Assembly: GCA_964455525.1 (NCBI GenBank)
Contig: CAYVWR010000009.1
Coordinates: 128,489 to 192,488, forward strand
Reading direction: 5' to 3'
Length of the DNA stretch: 64,000 nt
Source of the DNA: JAFDZV01 sp964455525
GTDB lineage: Bacteria > Bacteroidota > Ignavibacteria > OLB7
Made by a program: the position numbers and the translations under genes. The notes under the pieces were generated by a model. The model saw only the letters and a list, made by a program, of their open reading frames with translations, was not told the origin of the DNA and did no database searches. Positions 1 to 8,705 of this stretch are shown here, piece after piece (the first letter of the stretch is position 1; every line of letters begins with the position of its first letter).

Positions 1-333
1 GCACCCATCAAACGCTGCGGCCCGATGAGGCGAGGCGACAACAACAACAACGGCGGCCTCCCCGATCGCCAGCACCCCGATACGATGATGCACCAGCACG
101 TTGAGCAGGCCCAACTGCTCGGCTGCCTCAGCTGCGATCAGCTTCAGCTCCCGCTCGGCCATCGGCACATATGCCTCATATTCCAGCCGGAGCACCGCAT
201 GGCCAGCTCGTGCCGAACTGGAATCACGTACCGTGCCGATAAACAGAGCAACCGCTCCGGCCCCCGCATCAGAGGCCATAGCGATCAGAGCACCGGAGTC
301 CAGCGGCGATGATGTCACCCTGCAATCAATCAT
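1..333 (-). CDS. moaE: Molybdopterin synthase catalytic subunit MoaE (partial, 3' end off the window)
   Basis: MoaE is the large subunit of molybdopterin synthase, which with thiocarboxylated MoaD puts two sulfurs into precursor Z in cytoplasmic molybdenum cofactor synthesis. Reading down from the ATG at 333, 111 codons are open to the window edge. They carry the family pattern: an FIGTVRD segment, then LEYEAYVPMAE, then an HHRIGVLAIGEAAV segment, and an SPHR..AF segment near the edge. The start lies 3 bases after the moaD stop, so the two are one operon and translation is probably coupled. The C-terminal lysine-containing active-site region is outside the window. Identity is sure; only completeness is unknown. 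Confidence 0.93.
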   Translation of the reverse strand, partial: MIDCRVTSSPLDSGALIAMASDAGAGAVALFIGTVRDSSSARAGHAVLRLEYEAYVPMAERELKLIAAEAAEQLGLLNVLVHHRIGVLAIGEAAVVVVVASPHRAAAFDGC

Positions 334-336
334 CGA

Positions 337-576
337 TCAGCCTCCCGCAACCGGTGGAATAATGGCCACCTCGGCGGCATCGCCGATGCGATCATCATCA
401 GCAACATACTGCATATCAGCAGCGATACGAGAGATCGCCCGGCACTCGGCAAGCGATGGATGCCGTTCGATAAGCAGCTCCCAGAGCCGATCGACAGTGC
501 CCTGGCCCTCGAAGAGAAGCTCCTCCGAGGAAACCCCTGCCCGCTCGCGCGCCAGACCGAAATAGAGAATCTTCAT
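337..576 (-). CDS. moaD: Molybdopterin synthase sulfur carrier subunit MoaD
   Basis: A 79-aa ubiquitin-fold sulfur carrier that donates thiocarboxylate sulfur to precursor Z on MoaE. The protein starts MKILYFGLARERAG and ends PPVAGG; the terminal Gly-Gly is the residue pair adenylated by MoeB and is required for function. I chose the ATG at 576 rather than the one ten codons upstream because an AGGA box stands about ten bases before it and because MoaD proteins begin directly with this beta strand. It is immediately followed by moaE. Upstream is a non-coding stretch of about 350 bases, in which I recognise no molybdenum-cofactor riboswitch. Confidence 0.93.
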   Translation of the reverse strand: MKILYFGLARERAGVSSEELLFEGQGTVDRLWELLIERHPSLAECRAISRIAADMQYVADDDRIGDAAEVAIIPPVAGG

Positions 577-864
577 GATGATAAATCCTGACAAACAAAT
601 CGGCAAGCTATAAGCTATATACGATAGGCTCGCGGCATTATTCTTCGCACCGGAACTGCCCGCTCTCGCCCCGGCGTACGCTCCTCCCCCCGAATGGAGT
701 GGTTATGATGGAAAAATGGCGTGAGAAAAAATAGAAAGGATGTGTCACGATGCCATAGAGCTTAGCCGGATCAACCTGTAACAGGTGACGATCGGAGCGT
801 GCTCTGCGTGCTCAACAGCAGCAATACACTGGATTTCTCCCCGGATCGGCCCCATCACAACAAC
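577..864. other. Non-coding region upstream of moaD
   Basis: This stretch separates moaD from the gene ending at 932. It holds no open frame with coding character. Near 608-625 there is a self-complementary AT-rich piece (an AGCTATAAGCTATATA-like string), which could contribute to the moaD promoter. I see no riboswitch fold that I can name. Confidence 0.4.
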
Positions 865-898
865 AGAAGGGCGTTATCCGGTGCGGATACGCCCTTCT
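865..898 (-). terminator. Stem-loop after the choice-of-anchor D gene
   Basis: Two arms, AGAAGGGCG plus TATCC and GGATA plus CGCCCTTCT, pair over 14 base pairs with a single bulged base and a 5-base loop (GGTGC). It lies 34 bases past the stop of the minus-strand gene that ends at 932. The run after it on the minus strand is only moderately T-rich (GTTGTTGTGATG), so termination strength is uncertain. Confidence 0.7.
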
Positions 899-931
899 CA
901 TCCATACTATCACAGATAATGGATGTCCTGA

Positions 932-3900
932 TTACTTCACGACATCCAATCGCCCAATGGCCACCTGATCGCCCGACTCCACCCGGTAGTAGTATGCACC
1001 GCTGGGGAGCGTGCGCAGATCCAATCCCACACGGTGCTCTCCGGCGCTCACTATCATCTCCCCCGCTTCCAATACCAGAGCACCGCTCAGGTTGTATACA
1101 GCTATGCGCACCTTCCCTCCATGCGATGTCCCATAGACGATCTCCACACGATCGCGTGCAGGGTTCGGCAGGCTTGTGCCCAACCACAATCCACTTCCCT
1201 CAACTCCCCGGCTCACACCGCTCGCAACTCCACCACCTCGATCCTGCTCACCTAACTCCACACCATCACCCCATACCCAATCACCTCGACCGCCAAAGCC
1301 CTGCAAGCTCACACCGTTCAGCAATACCTCCTGAACTCCGTTCACTCCATTGCTCTCGATCTCCAACACACCGCTTGTACGACCCGACGTACGGGGCGTG
1401 TACGTCACCTCCACACTCTCCACCTGTCCACCCCTCAGAACCTCTCGCTCCAAACGAGATACATGGAAGATCCCTGACTCCGCCCCCCCTACCTTCCCCT
1501 GGAACACATGTAACTCCATCGTTCCGGCATTCCGAATATGCACGCGACGACGAACAGACTTCCCAACGCTCACCATGCCAAAATCCAGCTCCGATACATC
1601 CAGCTCGATACGGCGGCTCCCACCACTGCCACGGAGATCGCTCACCGTCGTGTCCCCACCTGAGCTGACTATCTCCAGATGACCCACACGACTCCCTTCC
1701 ACTCCACCGGCCACCGGCGCAAACACCACCGACAGCCCTAGCTCCTCACCGGCCATCAGCAGATATGGCAGGTGCGGCCAGCGCTGATCCACATCTTCGG
1801 AAAACTCCCCTGCATCCGGCCCCACGATGCGTAGCTCGCCCAGATACACCGGACGGCTTGTCGTGTTCCGCAGATACACTATACCTCGACGATGATCCGC
1901 TGCTCCGCCACCGATCAGAGCCGTGCCAAAGTCATGGCTGCTCGCATACAAGTCAGCAAAGCCACGACCGTATAGATCAATGTAATAGGTCCCACGTTCG
2001 CTGATGCCATCCAGGGCGATCGTCGAATCGTTGCTCACCAGGCGCAGGGTTGCCCGACGCGAGCCTTCGCGTCGTGGCGAGAAGCGCAGCACAAGGGTAT
2101 CGGATGACGACGGTGGGATCAGCAGATCGCCGGTAGCGCTATCGACCGATGCATGGAACGAGCGCAGGATGCGGAACTCATCGACATCACCGGCATTGAT
2201 GGCGAGCGCGGCCGAGGAGATACGAAGCGAGCAGAGTCCGGGGTTGGCGATGACGAGCGTCGTATCGGCCCACTCCCCGACACGTATCGTCTTGAAGAGG
2301 AGGGCCTTTGGAAGACCTCCGAGCATATTATCTGAGAGGCGGCTGCCAACACCACGCCCATACAGATCCGCACGCAGAAGTCCGGTCGTCATCACGCCGT
2401 TTGTATCGGCACTGGTATGATTGAGCGCATTGGTTCTCATGTACATCCGTCCGAAGCGCTTTTCCGGGCGGGCACCTGCAAAGCAGAGATACATACGCCG
2501 ACTTGTCTGTGGAGCCAGCTCGATCGGGAATGTAGCCATCGGATTGGCCGAGGCCGGGCTGAGTGGCGGAGCAAGCGAAAGAAAATAATCGCCGATGGGG
2601 ATCGGGCGCCCGGACTTATCGCGGCGCACAGCATATCGCGGCACTCCCTGCCCGTACAAGGTATCGGTCACAAGAAAATCGAGGCCATTGATGACAACCG
2701 GCACGGCACTTGGGTTCTCCAGATCGACCGTGTAGAAGGTGGCCATATCTCCAACACAACTGAACATGTTCGTGAACAGGCTGCTTGCGGAATCGAGGGC
2801 CTTTCCTGCTATCGAGACCGTGAGCGCACGTGTGGAGGCGGATGCGTTCAGCGTGAAGGTATAGACCTGTTTATCGACTGCGACAGTCAATGTTGCCGGT
2901 TGAGGGCCGCTACGTCCCGGCAATGGCGAAAATGTTATCTGCGGCGTATTGGAGCCAAGCGCCGGAATCGAGGCGCTTGTGGGAAGGATGGAATACTGCC
3001 CGTTACCCCCGGTAATGCTATACGTAATATCGGCCGAAGCGCCAGTGCTGATATTGGTTGCGGCAAACGGCGTGAACGTCTGAGGGTTGCCAACAACAAC
3101 CTGGAAGCCATTCAGCAGAACATCCCCGCTTGCCATGGTCGAGGTTCCCCCTTGCGAGATATTGCCGGTCAGGACAACACGAGGCGTCACCACCGCACGG
3201 ATGCGATACGAACGTGAGCAACCATTGGCCAGATCGGTGATCTTCAGGATAGCTTCACGAACATCGACCCCTCCCGGCGTAAAGTTGATAACGGGAGTGA
3301 TAGAGCCACCAGCAGCCAGCGAGCCAGAGATGGTCTGCGTGCCGCTGCTCTGAAACATGTAATCCGATGCAGCGGCGCCACTGATGACGATGGAGTAGTT
3401 CCGCGTTGCGCAGGAACCGCTCGGCAACGTCAGGCTGAACGGCGTAAACGATGCAGGGGTGGAACCATAGACATAGCTCCTATTGATTAGCGTATCCCCA
3501 TCTGCCATGCTTACGGTGCCGCCCCCCGCACCGGTAATGCCAACGGGACGGAAATAACATGGAGTGAACGCATAGATGGTGCCGTTGGTGATCGGTGTAA
3601 GATGGAGCGCGACGGCATTATTGGCGACCGTAGCGCTTAGCGTGGCGCTGGTTCCACCACTCGGCGTAAGACTGAAGAAATTTCCTGATCCGGCAGCCAT
3701 GCCGATGGAGGCAGCGGTAGCCTGTCCTGCGGCGGCCCACATCGCCCCGTAATGATATTCGATCCTGTTTGTCCCCTCATACAACCGTGTCTGGAACTGG
3801 AAAAACATCGCAGCCGTAGGGCAGGTAAAACTCCAATATCCCAGAGAGTTCACCAGGTTGGTACGCCACTCGATTGTCAGCACCCTGTTTGGTGCTGTTC

Positions 3901-4378
3901 CTGAAACCTGGTAGGAGACGCCGGTATTTACCGGCGGGTTGCATGGAGTGGCCTGATGGGTGCCATCCAGCGTGCTCATCTGCTGCCAGAACGGAGCGAG
4001 AATCGGATAGGTAGGAGGGCTGGTGAGATTATTTGCGTAGGAACCGCTAGTGGTAGTTCCAAGAATAACAAGGCCGCTTGTATTAACCGAGAACTGCGTA
4101 TATACGGCACACTCGTAGATAAAGTTGAAGCCGATGTTCAACGTGCCCGATGTAGCCTGATCATTATAGCTTCCTGCGGTTGTTGGCCCTGATGGCGTTG
4201 GGCCTATAACATTTGTGCCGCCGACCAGCGGAGTAAAGGTAGCAAAACCAGCGGACGCCTGATAATCACTTGCAAGGAAAGCCCACGAAGGAGCAAACAC
4301 GGTGCAAAACAGGATCGCAGTAGCCGCTATCAACCTGCCGACGATCAACCCCTTTGTACGATGCGGAATTGGTAGCAT
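932..4378 (-). CDS. Secreted choice-of-anchor D protein with T9SS sorting domain
   Basis: A 1148-aa exported protein. Residues 1-35 form a signal peptide (basic RTKG...GR region, hydrophobic core around ATAILFCTVF, then SWAF). The middle is a series of beta-sandwich segments; around residue 950 an ELDFGMVSVGKSV stretch is typical of ASPM/SPD-2/Hydin-like choice-of-anchor D domains. The last 90 residues start near LPNPARDRVEI, contain YNLSGALV and end LPSGAYYYRVESG..AIGRLDVVK, which fits a type A T9SS sorting domain. I use the ATG at 4378 because GGAG lies six bases before it; the ATG at 4390 is the alternative and adds four residues. The likely role is a surface structural or adhesive protein. 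A decayed copy of its N-terminal domain lies at 6910-7084. Confidence 0.85.
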   Translation of the reverse strand: MLPIPHRTKGLIVGRLIAATAILFCTVFAPSWAFLASDYQASAGFATFTPLVGGTNVIGPTPSGPTTAGSYNDQATSGTLNIGFNFIYECAVYTQFSVNTSGLVILGTTTSGSYANNLTSPPTYPILAPFWQQMSTLDGTHQATPCNPPVNTGVSYQVSGTAPNRVLTIEWRTNLVNSLGYWSFTCPTAAMFFQFQTRLYEGTNRIEYHYGAMWAAAGQATAASIGMAAGSGNFFSLTPSGGTSATLSATVANNAVALHLTPITNGTIYAFTPCYFRPVGITGAGGGTVSMADGDTLINRSYVYGSTPASFTPFSLTLPSGSCATRNYSIVISGAAASDYMFQSSGTQTISGSLAAGGSITPVINFTPGGVDVREAILKITDLANGCSRSYRIRAVVTPRVVLTGNISQGGTSTMASGDVLLNGFQVVVGNPQTFTPFAATNISTGASADITYSITGGNGQYSILPTSASIPALGSNTPQITFSPLPGRSGPQPATLTVAVDKQVYTFTLNASASTRALTVSIAGKALDSASSLFTNMFSCVGDMATFYTVDLENPSAVPVVINGLDFLVTDTLYGQGVPRYAVRRDKSGRPIPIGDYFLSLAPPLSPASANPMATFPIELAPQTSRRMYLCFAGARPEKRFGRMYMRTNALNHTSADTNGVMTTGLLRADLYGRGVGSRLSDNMLGGLPKALLFKTIRVGEWADTTLVIANPGLCSLRISSAALAINAGDVDEFRILRSFHASVDSATGDLLIPPSSSDTLVLRFSPRREGSRRATLRLVSNDSTIALDGISERGTYYIDLYGRGFADLYASSHDFGTALIGGGAADHRRGIVYLRNTTSRPVYLGELRIVGPDAGEFSEDVDQRWPHLPYLLMAGEELGLSVVFAPVAGGVEGSRVGHLEIVSSGGDTTVSDLRGSGGSRRIELDVSELDFGMVSVGKSVRRRVHIRNAGTMELHVFQGKVGGAESGIFHVSRLEREVLRGGQVESVEVTYTPRTSGRTSGVLEIESNGVNGVQEVLLNGVSLQGFGGRGDWVWGDGVELGEQDRGGGVASGVSRGVEGSGLWLGTSLPNPARDRVEIVYGTSHGGKVRIAVYNLSGALVLEAGEMIVSAGEHRVGLDLRTLPSGAYYYRVESGDQVAIGRLDVVK

Positions 4379-4390
4379 GAGCAACTCCAT

Positions 4391-5142
4391 ACGGATAGTT
4401 TGGTGAATGGAACTGAATGGTCAGAACGTATCCCTGATAGGAGAACAGCCGGGGGAGGTGAGCATTACTACAAACACAAAATTCCTGCTGAAATTTTCCG
4501 GTCGAGAAAATACATGGTGCAGGAAACCGAAGCTCTTTTTAGAACATCAGCGCCATCTATCATATGTATCTCGGTTCCGATCCAACGCCGAGATTACCAT
4601 AGAGGCATGATGAAACACGCTGCCAGACCGTTCGGGCCGGACAGATTTATTCAGCGGGCATCACCAGGTTATAAGAGCTTCCATAATACCTGATGATCCT
4701 GGCGGCCCTGTCCATAGATTGTGAGGACAGAACATTGTGCATCCCTGAAAGACGATGAAGGTAGAGTGGACCAATCGACTTATGCCGGACCGCACTTGTA
4801 TTCCGGCCCCTTCTCTCTCTGTTCGATGAACATTATCGCTCGTATGGTATGCCTGGATATGTGAGAGACCTCTATGAATATAGAGAACGATTGTTGCAGT
4901 GGAAAAATCACAACGATTGCGATGAACAATGAAAATAACTCAGGAGAGTCCCGGAATTCCATCAAGGAACGATCAGCCTGGCCGCCCCATCCATATACTA
5001 TGGACGCCCTGCACCTATTCCCCTCTGCTCAACGGCGAAGCAAGTATAGCAAAAACCATAAACATTCTCTCATAGCATAGGCACGGCCGGCACTAATTCC
5101 GGCCATCCCACTGCATCTTCCATGCTATACTACCCTATACTA
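4391..5142. other. Long non-coding stretch
   Basis: About 750 bases, visibly more AT-rich than the flanking genes. Short open frames exist on both strands but none has a recognisable motif, a signal peptide or a start with a ribosome binding site. It should contain the promoter of the minus-strand gene starting at 4378. A small hairpin near its right end is listed separately. Confidence 0.4.
5085..5104 (-). terminator. Short GC hairpin downstream of sigma factor and CTD relic
   Basis: GGCCGG and CCGGCC pair across an 8-base loop, 39 bases past the stop of the T9SS-tail relic and about 135 bases past the sigma-factor stop. It has no clear T run, so I regard it as a possible transcription end only. 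Confidence 0.35.
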
Positions 5143-5271
5143 TTATACTATTCGCCGAACCTTGCGATACTGCTCCCGGTTTGTCCGAAAAACGTACATC
5201 CCCGGTGCCAACGGCAATGGAATCGGGAATAACGGGACATCATTGCCTACAAGTACAGTCAAGACAACCAT
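5143..5271 (-). pseudogene. Relic of a T9SS C-terminal sorting domain
   Basis: A 42-codon minus-strand frame, overlapping the last 32 bases of the sigma-factor gene in another frame, reads as the final third of a sorting domain: LPLAPGMYVFRT, then a basic stretch, then KVRRIV and a TAA stop. The PLAPGMY.F pattern followed by a charged end is diagnostic of these domains and matches the tails at 7602 and 932. No body of a gene precedes it in frame, because the sigma factor occupies that DNA. I read it as the leftover 3' end of a gene whose remainder was replaced; a very small expressed peptide is possible but unlikely. Confidence 0.6.
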
Positions 5272-5773
5272 GGGTTGCACAGACCTGACAGGTCTGCTCC
5301 AGCCGCTCGCGCAACTGGAGCCGGGCGCGGTAGCGGCGCACCTTCAGATTATTTCGGGTGATGCCAAGCCGCTGGGCCATATCTTCAGCATCACCGTTCT
5401 GTAGATCCAGCTCTTGCAGAACCTCGGCATATTCCGGTTTCAGTGTCGGCAATATCTCCTTGAAGCATGCGCAGAGCATCCGTTCCTCCTCCGGCTGCAC
5501 GCTCCATGCATCCTGCTCGGCGGCCTGTGCCGTGTATTTCCGCTCCACCTGTCTACGGCGGAAGAGATCGGTTATCGAATTATCGATAATCCGATACAAC
5601 CAGGGGAGCAATTTTTCCTCGTCCCGCAGTCCTGGTGCCGAGCGCAACGCTTTTACAAGACTGTCATGGAGGATATCCTCGGCAACATCCTCACCCCCTA
5701 CTTTCTTTCGGATATAGCCGAGAAGAATTTTCCTGCTGTCATGCAGCACCGTTTCCAACCTGTTGCTCTGCAT
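5240..5773 (-). CDS. ECF-type RNA polymerase sigma factor with Cys-rich tail
   Basis: A 177-aa sigma-70 family factor. Region 2 covers about residues 10-75 (DVAEDILHDSLVKAL, then LLPWLYRIIDNSITD..RRR). Region 4 covers about 100-158 (LKPEYAEVLQELDLQNG, then a helix-turn-helix AQRLGITRNNLKVRRYRAR). After it comes an extra tail with five cysteines (CQVC..HGCLDCTC) that could bind a metal or sense thiol state. A GGGAG box precedes the ATG at 5773. It sits 87 bases downstream of a thioredoxin-reductase-like flavoprotein on the same strand and is probably co-transcribed with it. No anti-sigma gene is adjacent, so the tail may itself be the control element (inference). Confidence 0.88.
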   Translation of the reverse strand: MQSNRLETVLHDSRKILLGYIRKKVGGEDVAEDILHDSLVKALRSAPGLRDEEKLLPWLYRIIDNSITDLFRRRQVERKYTAQAAEQDAWSVQPEEERMLCACFKEILPTLKPEYAEVLQELDLQNGDAEDMAQRLGITRNNLKVRRYRARLQLRERLEQTCQVCATHGCLDCTCRQ

Positions 5774-5860
5774 CTGATCTCCCGTTTTTCCAGGATGACG
5801 TGTACACTCCCCATTGGTTACAGCACTCGGTCCGCAGCGATAGGAACGGCCAGAGCATGC

Positions 5861-6787
5861 CTACAGACGAGCCTCTTCCCTGATGATCTCATTGTTCATC
5901 ATCATGGCCGCCTGCGCCCCCATCGCCGCTGCCACAACCACCTGCTGCATCATCGTAGCCATATCGCCTACAGCATAAATGCGGGGCACGCTGGTGAGCG
6001 ATGTAACGGGATCGACCTTCACCTTGCCATCGTCTGTAAACTCGCACCCGAGCCGTGTGGCAAGATCCGATCGCTGCCGTTGCATGGGGCGCAGAAACAG
6101 CGCGTGCCGAAGAATCGACTCCCCCCCTACGAATGTGATCCGCTCCAGCGTTCCATCGGTTCCTTCCAGACGCAGTATCGGCTCCTCGTACACCGGAATT
6201 CCACCGGCAGCCAGCCGGTCGCGATCCCCGGCACTGATGTTCGTGGAACCGTTGGTGCAAAGCACGACATCCTGGCTCCATGCCCTCAGCAAGATGACCG
6301 ACTCCAGCGCCTGATCGCCATCGGCACAGACGGCGATCGGCTCGCCGCGTATCTCCCAGCCATGACAATACGGACAATGCATAACGCTTTTCCCCCATAG
6401 CTCCCTGATCCCTTCGATCGGCGGCAGCTCATCGGCGACGCCGGTGGCCAGAAGAACTCTCCCGGCATGATAGCTATCGCCATTGCCAAGCACGGCGGTG
6501 AAACCATTCCCCTCCGCCTTGATATCAACAACGGAATCGTGTACGATCCTGACCCCCTCGTATATCGCCAGTTGCTCCCGGCCGATTCGCAGCATCTCCA
6601 GAGGAGATTCACCGTCACGGGTGAAGAAGCTATGCGAATGCACCGCAGGGGCATTGCGGGGTGCGCCGCCATCGCAGACCAGCACCCTGCGTACCGAACG
6701 TCCCAGCAGCAAGGCCGCGCTCAACCCCGCGGCGCCGCCTCCCACAATAACCACATCCACATCGTTTTCCAGATGCTCCATAATCAT
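5861..6787 (-). CDS. FAD/NAD(P)-dependent oxidoreductase, thioredoxin-reductase-like
   Basis: A 308-aa cytoplasmic flavoprotein of the class II pyridine nucleotide-disulfide oxidoreductase type. The FAD site VIVGGGAAGLSAA is at about residues 13-25. A CPYCHGWE motif at 138-145 has the redox CxxC in the thioredoxin-reductase position. LATGV near 113-117 and YAVGDMAT near the C-terminus complete the FAD fold. The usual GxGxxA of the NADPH site is altered (CADGDQALES), so nucleotide preference cannot be read off. The start may be the ATG at 6787 or, with better spacing from GGAGCAA, the ATG at 6781. No thioredoxin gene is next to it, so its partner is unknown; the downstream sigma factor with a Cys tail suggests a thiol-stress function. 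Confidence 0.87.
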   Translation of the reverse strand: MIMEHLENDVDVVIVGGGAAGLSAALLLGRSVRRVLVCDGGAPRNAPAVHSHSFFTRDGESPLEMLRIGREQLAIYEGVRIVHDSVVDIKAEGNGFTAVLGNGDSYHAGRVLLATGVADELPPIEGIRELWGKSVMHCPYCHGWEIRGEPIAVCADGDQALESVILLRAWSQDVVLCTNGSTNISAGDRDRLAAGGIPVYEEPILRLEGTDGTLERITFVGGESILRHALFLRPMQRQRSDLATRLGCEFTDDGKVKVDPVTSLTSVPRIYAVGDMATMMQQVVVAAAMGAQAAMMMNNEIIREEARL

Positions 6788-6909
6788 TTGCTCCAGTGAA
6801 TAATCCCACGGTAGTACAGAAGGCTCAATCTAGCCTTCTTGCAAATGATTTGCAAGAGACACTGCCCCCACTTATGCCGGAGGGGCGTCCCCGTATGGAG
6901 CCCCCCCCC

Positions 6910-7084
6910 TCGGACATGCCAGACATACGATGCCAGGTTGGCATGCCATTCAACTGTAAGAACCCTGTTCGGCGCCTCCCCGGAAACCTCATAGAACACC
7001 CCGGTGTTCACCGGAGGATCGCAGGGAATGCACTGATGGGTGCCGTCGAGAGTGCTCATCCACTGCCAGAACGGAACGATGATC
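6910..7084 (-). pseudogene. Relic of a choice-of-anchor D-type N-terminal domain
   Basis: On the minus strand about 58 codons read PFWQWMSTLDGTHQ, PCDPPVNTGV, VSGEAPNRVLTVEW and so on. This is the same segment as PFWQQMSTLDGTHQ ... VSGTAPNRVLTIEW in the intact gene at 932-4378; roughly 36 of 50 aligned residues are identical. Similarity stops abruptly on both sides and the surrounding frame contains no signal peptide or partner domain, so this is a gene fragment. Confidence 0.75.
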
Positions 7085-7601
7085 TGATGATAGAGGTAAA
7101 CGGAGCAGTGCGCGTGGAGAACCGATAGTCGCTTGGAAGATCGGCCACACGCGATGTGCCCTGGCAATAACGAGGGGTGCTTGATATAGCGGTGTCCTGG
7201 GGCAGAACGTGGCAGCATGAAGCATCTGCCGGAGCGAACACTCGAACGATTCACCGATCCAGGGTATGGATAAGCTGTCGTCCAATGTGCGAGAGGTTCA
7301 TCCTCTCTCTGTGACTCTTCCGGCAGGCGCCATTGGAGCAATCAGGCAGCGTACATACCGGCAGGTCTCGGGGGATCGAACAGATCCATGGGCCAGAACA
7401 GATAAATGTGACCAACAGCGGCATACAGGCATTCAACTGGACAGCACTTGCTCTGAAAACAGGCTGGCCCCGGCCGGATCAGATCCAACCGGGACCAGCT
7501 AGAAGCATGGCCGACGGTGCCCCAGCAACGTTAGAGAAGTTCCCGGCAGCATAAGCAACGTCGGCCGGGAGGACAACCAGCGCCAGGACCAGACCGCACG
7601 G
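7085..7601. other. Decayed intergenic region
   Basis: No intact gene is visible. On the plus strand near 7296-7380 a broken frame reads PLSVTLPAGAIGAIRQR and resembles the FSLTLPSGSCATRNY stretch of the gene at 932, now in opposite orientation; I give this weak weight. The rest looks like scrambled former coding DNA, since it is as GC-rich as genes but has no long frame with family similarity. Confidence 0.4.
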
Positions 7602-8705
7602 CTATGGCGAAACGATCATCGTTCTGGTAAGGGCCGTTCCGGCCGACTCCAGGCGGTAGAAGTACATGCCCGGCGGCAGCAGGCTTGCATCCAGCGATAC
7701 CACATGCGTGCCCGGCGGCAGCATCTCATCGAGCAACGGCAGGACCATCTCCCCGGTCATATCGAAAACATTCAGGCGCACCTGGCCTGCAACGGAAACG
7801 GAGAAACGGATCGAGCTATGCAGCGATAACGGGTTTGGCGTGTTCTGCTGCAATGAAAGCCCGGCGGCAGCCGTGGCATCAACCGTGGCGATTCCTGCCA
7901 GAAGCTCCAGCACGGCAATCGCGGTCCCCCTGGCCGATGCCGGGTTCTGTCCGGTCACGATCCTGTCGCTGACGACCACATTGGCCATAAACGCCGGTCC
8001 GGTCTGCAAAACAGCACCGGAAGCGGCAAACAGTTCCTCCAGGACAAAGGGGAAGAAATAGAGGACATCCTCTCGCGTCAGATCGCCGTAGTTGCTATCC
8101 TCACTGAACGGGCGGGTTGTGACCTTTCTCCCCCTGACAAGGGAGCTACCATCGGACAGGGTAACCGGCAGCAGGCCACAGGTGCCGTGGCAGATGGCAG
8201 CAAGAACTCCGCCGCGCTCATAGATCGTGCGGGCGGCCAGGGCAAGCTCATGGCTGTGGGGATAGTCGAACATCGAGGCAAATCCCCCCACATAGTACAT
8301 CGCGCGATACCTGGTTGCATCGATGGCACCAGCAGCCAGCGTATTGTCGAACTTGGCAAGGAACTCCTCGCCATCGGAAAGCGCAAGGAAATTCGGATAG
8401 TTCAGGTACATGCTTCGTTCATACATTGGGGAACTGCCCCCGGCCGGGCTTACCACATCGATATCATCGATATCGTAACCGTCCTGCTTCAGAACCGCGT
8501 AGAAATCGACAGCCTCGGGGAAATAATAGCCAGCCGGGCTGCCGTCGTTCAGCTTATCGTTGCTGGTAACCACGATAAGCACCCTTGGCTTGGTCGTCTG
8601 CGCGCCTGCATCCGGGAGAAGAAGAATGCCAAAGATGAACATCCAGATCACCATGCCGATGATCCCACGCCTTCTCCGGGTATCACTGTTGTTGCCATGA
8701 ATCAT
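7602..8705 (-). CDS. Secreted DJ-1/PfpI-family protein with T9SS sorting domain
   Basis: A 367-aa exported protein. Residues 1-36 are a signal peptide with an RRRRG start and a long hydrophobic core ending DAGAQ. Residues 40-270 form a DJ-1/PfpI (Hsp31-like) domain: RVLIVVTSND strand, a glutamate in GYYFPEAVDF (E64), and the nucleophile elbow LAAICHGTCGLL with Cys172-His173. This arrangement fits the Hsp31 glyoxalase/chaperone branch, but the substrate is not predictable. From about residue 283 (QQNTPNPLS) to the end (LPPGMYFYRLESAGTALTRTMIV) it is a type A T9SS domain. DJ-1 proteins are usually cytoplasmic, so surface export is notable. An AAGGG box precedes the ATG. No operon partner is apparent. 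Confidence 0.85.
   Translation of the reverse strand: MIHGNNSDTRRRRGIIGMVIWMFIFGILLLPDAGAQTTKPRVLIVVTSNDKLNDGSPAGYYFPEAVDFYAVLKQDGYDIDDIDVVSPAGGSSPMYERSMYLNYPNFLALSDGEEFLAKFDNTLAAGAIDATRYRAMYYVGGFASMFDYPHSHELALAARTIYERGGVLAAICHGTCGLLPVTLSDGSSLVRGRKVTTRPFSEDSNYGDLTREDVLYFFPFVLEELFAASGAVLQTGPAFMANVVVSDRIVTGQNPASARGTAIAVLELLAGIATVDATAAAGLSLQQNTPNPLSLHSSIRFSVSVAGQVRLNVFDMTGEMVLPLLDEMLPPGTHVVSLDASLLPPGMYFYRLESAGTALTRTMIVSP

Noticed and set aside
577..864. Molybdenum-cofactor riboswitch upstream of moaD
   Set aside because: The region is long enough, but I cannot find the conserved stems; a covariance-model search would be needed to claim it.
799..3217. Plus-strand open frames (799-1668, 2004-2420, 2417-3217) over the choice-of-anchor D gene
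   Set aside because: They lie antisense to a gene with signal peptide and sorting domain and show no protein family features.
4780..4965. 61-codon minus-strand frame with hydrophobic stretch
   Set aside because: Hydrophobic residues come from AT-rich non-coding DNA; no start signal and no family likeness.
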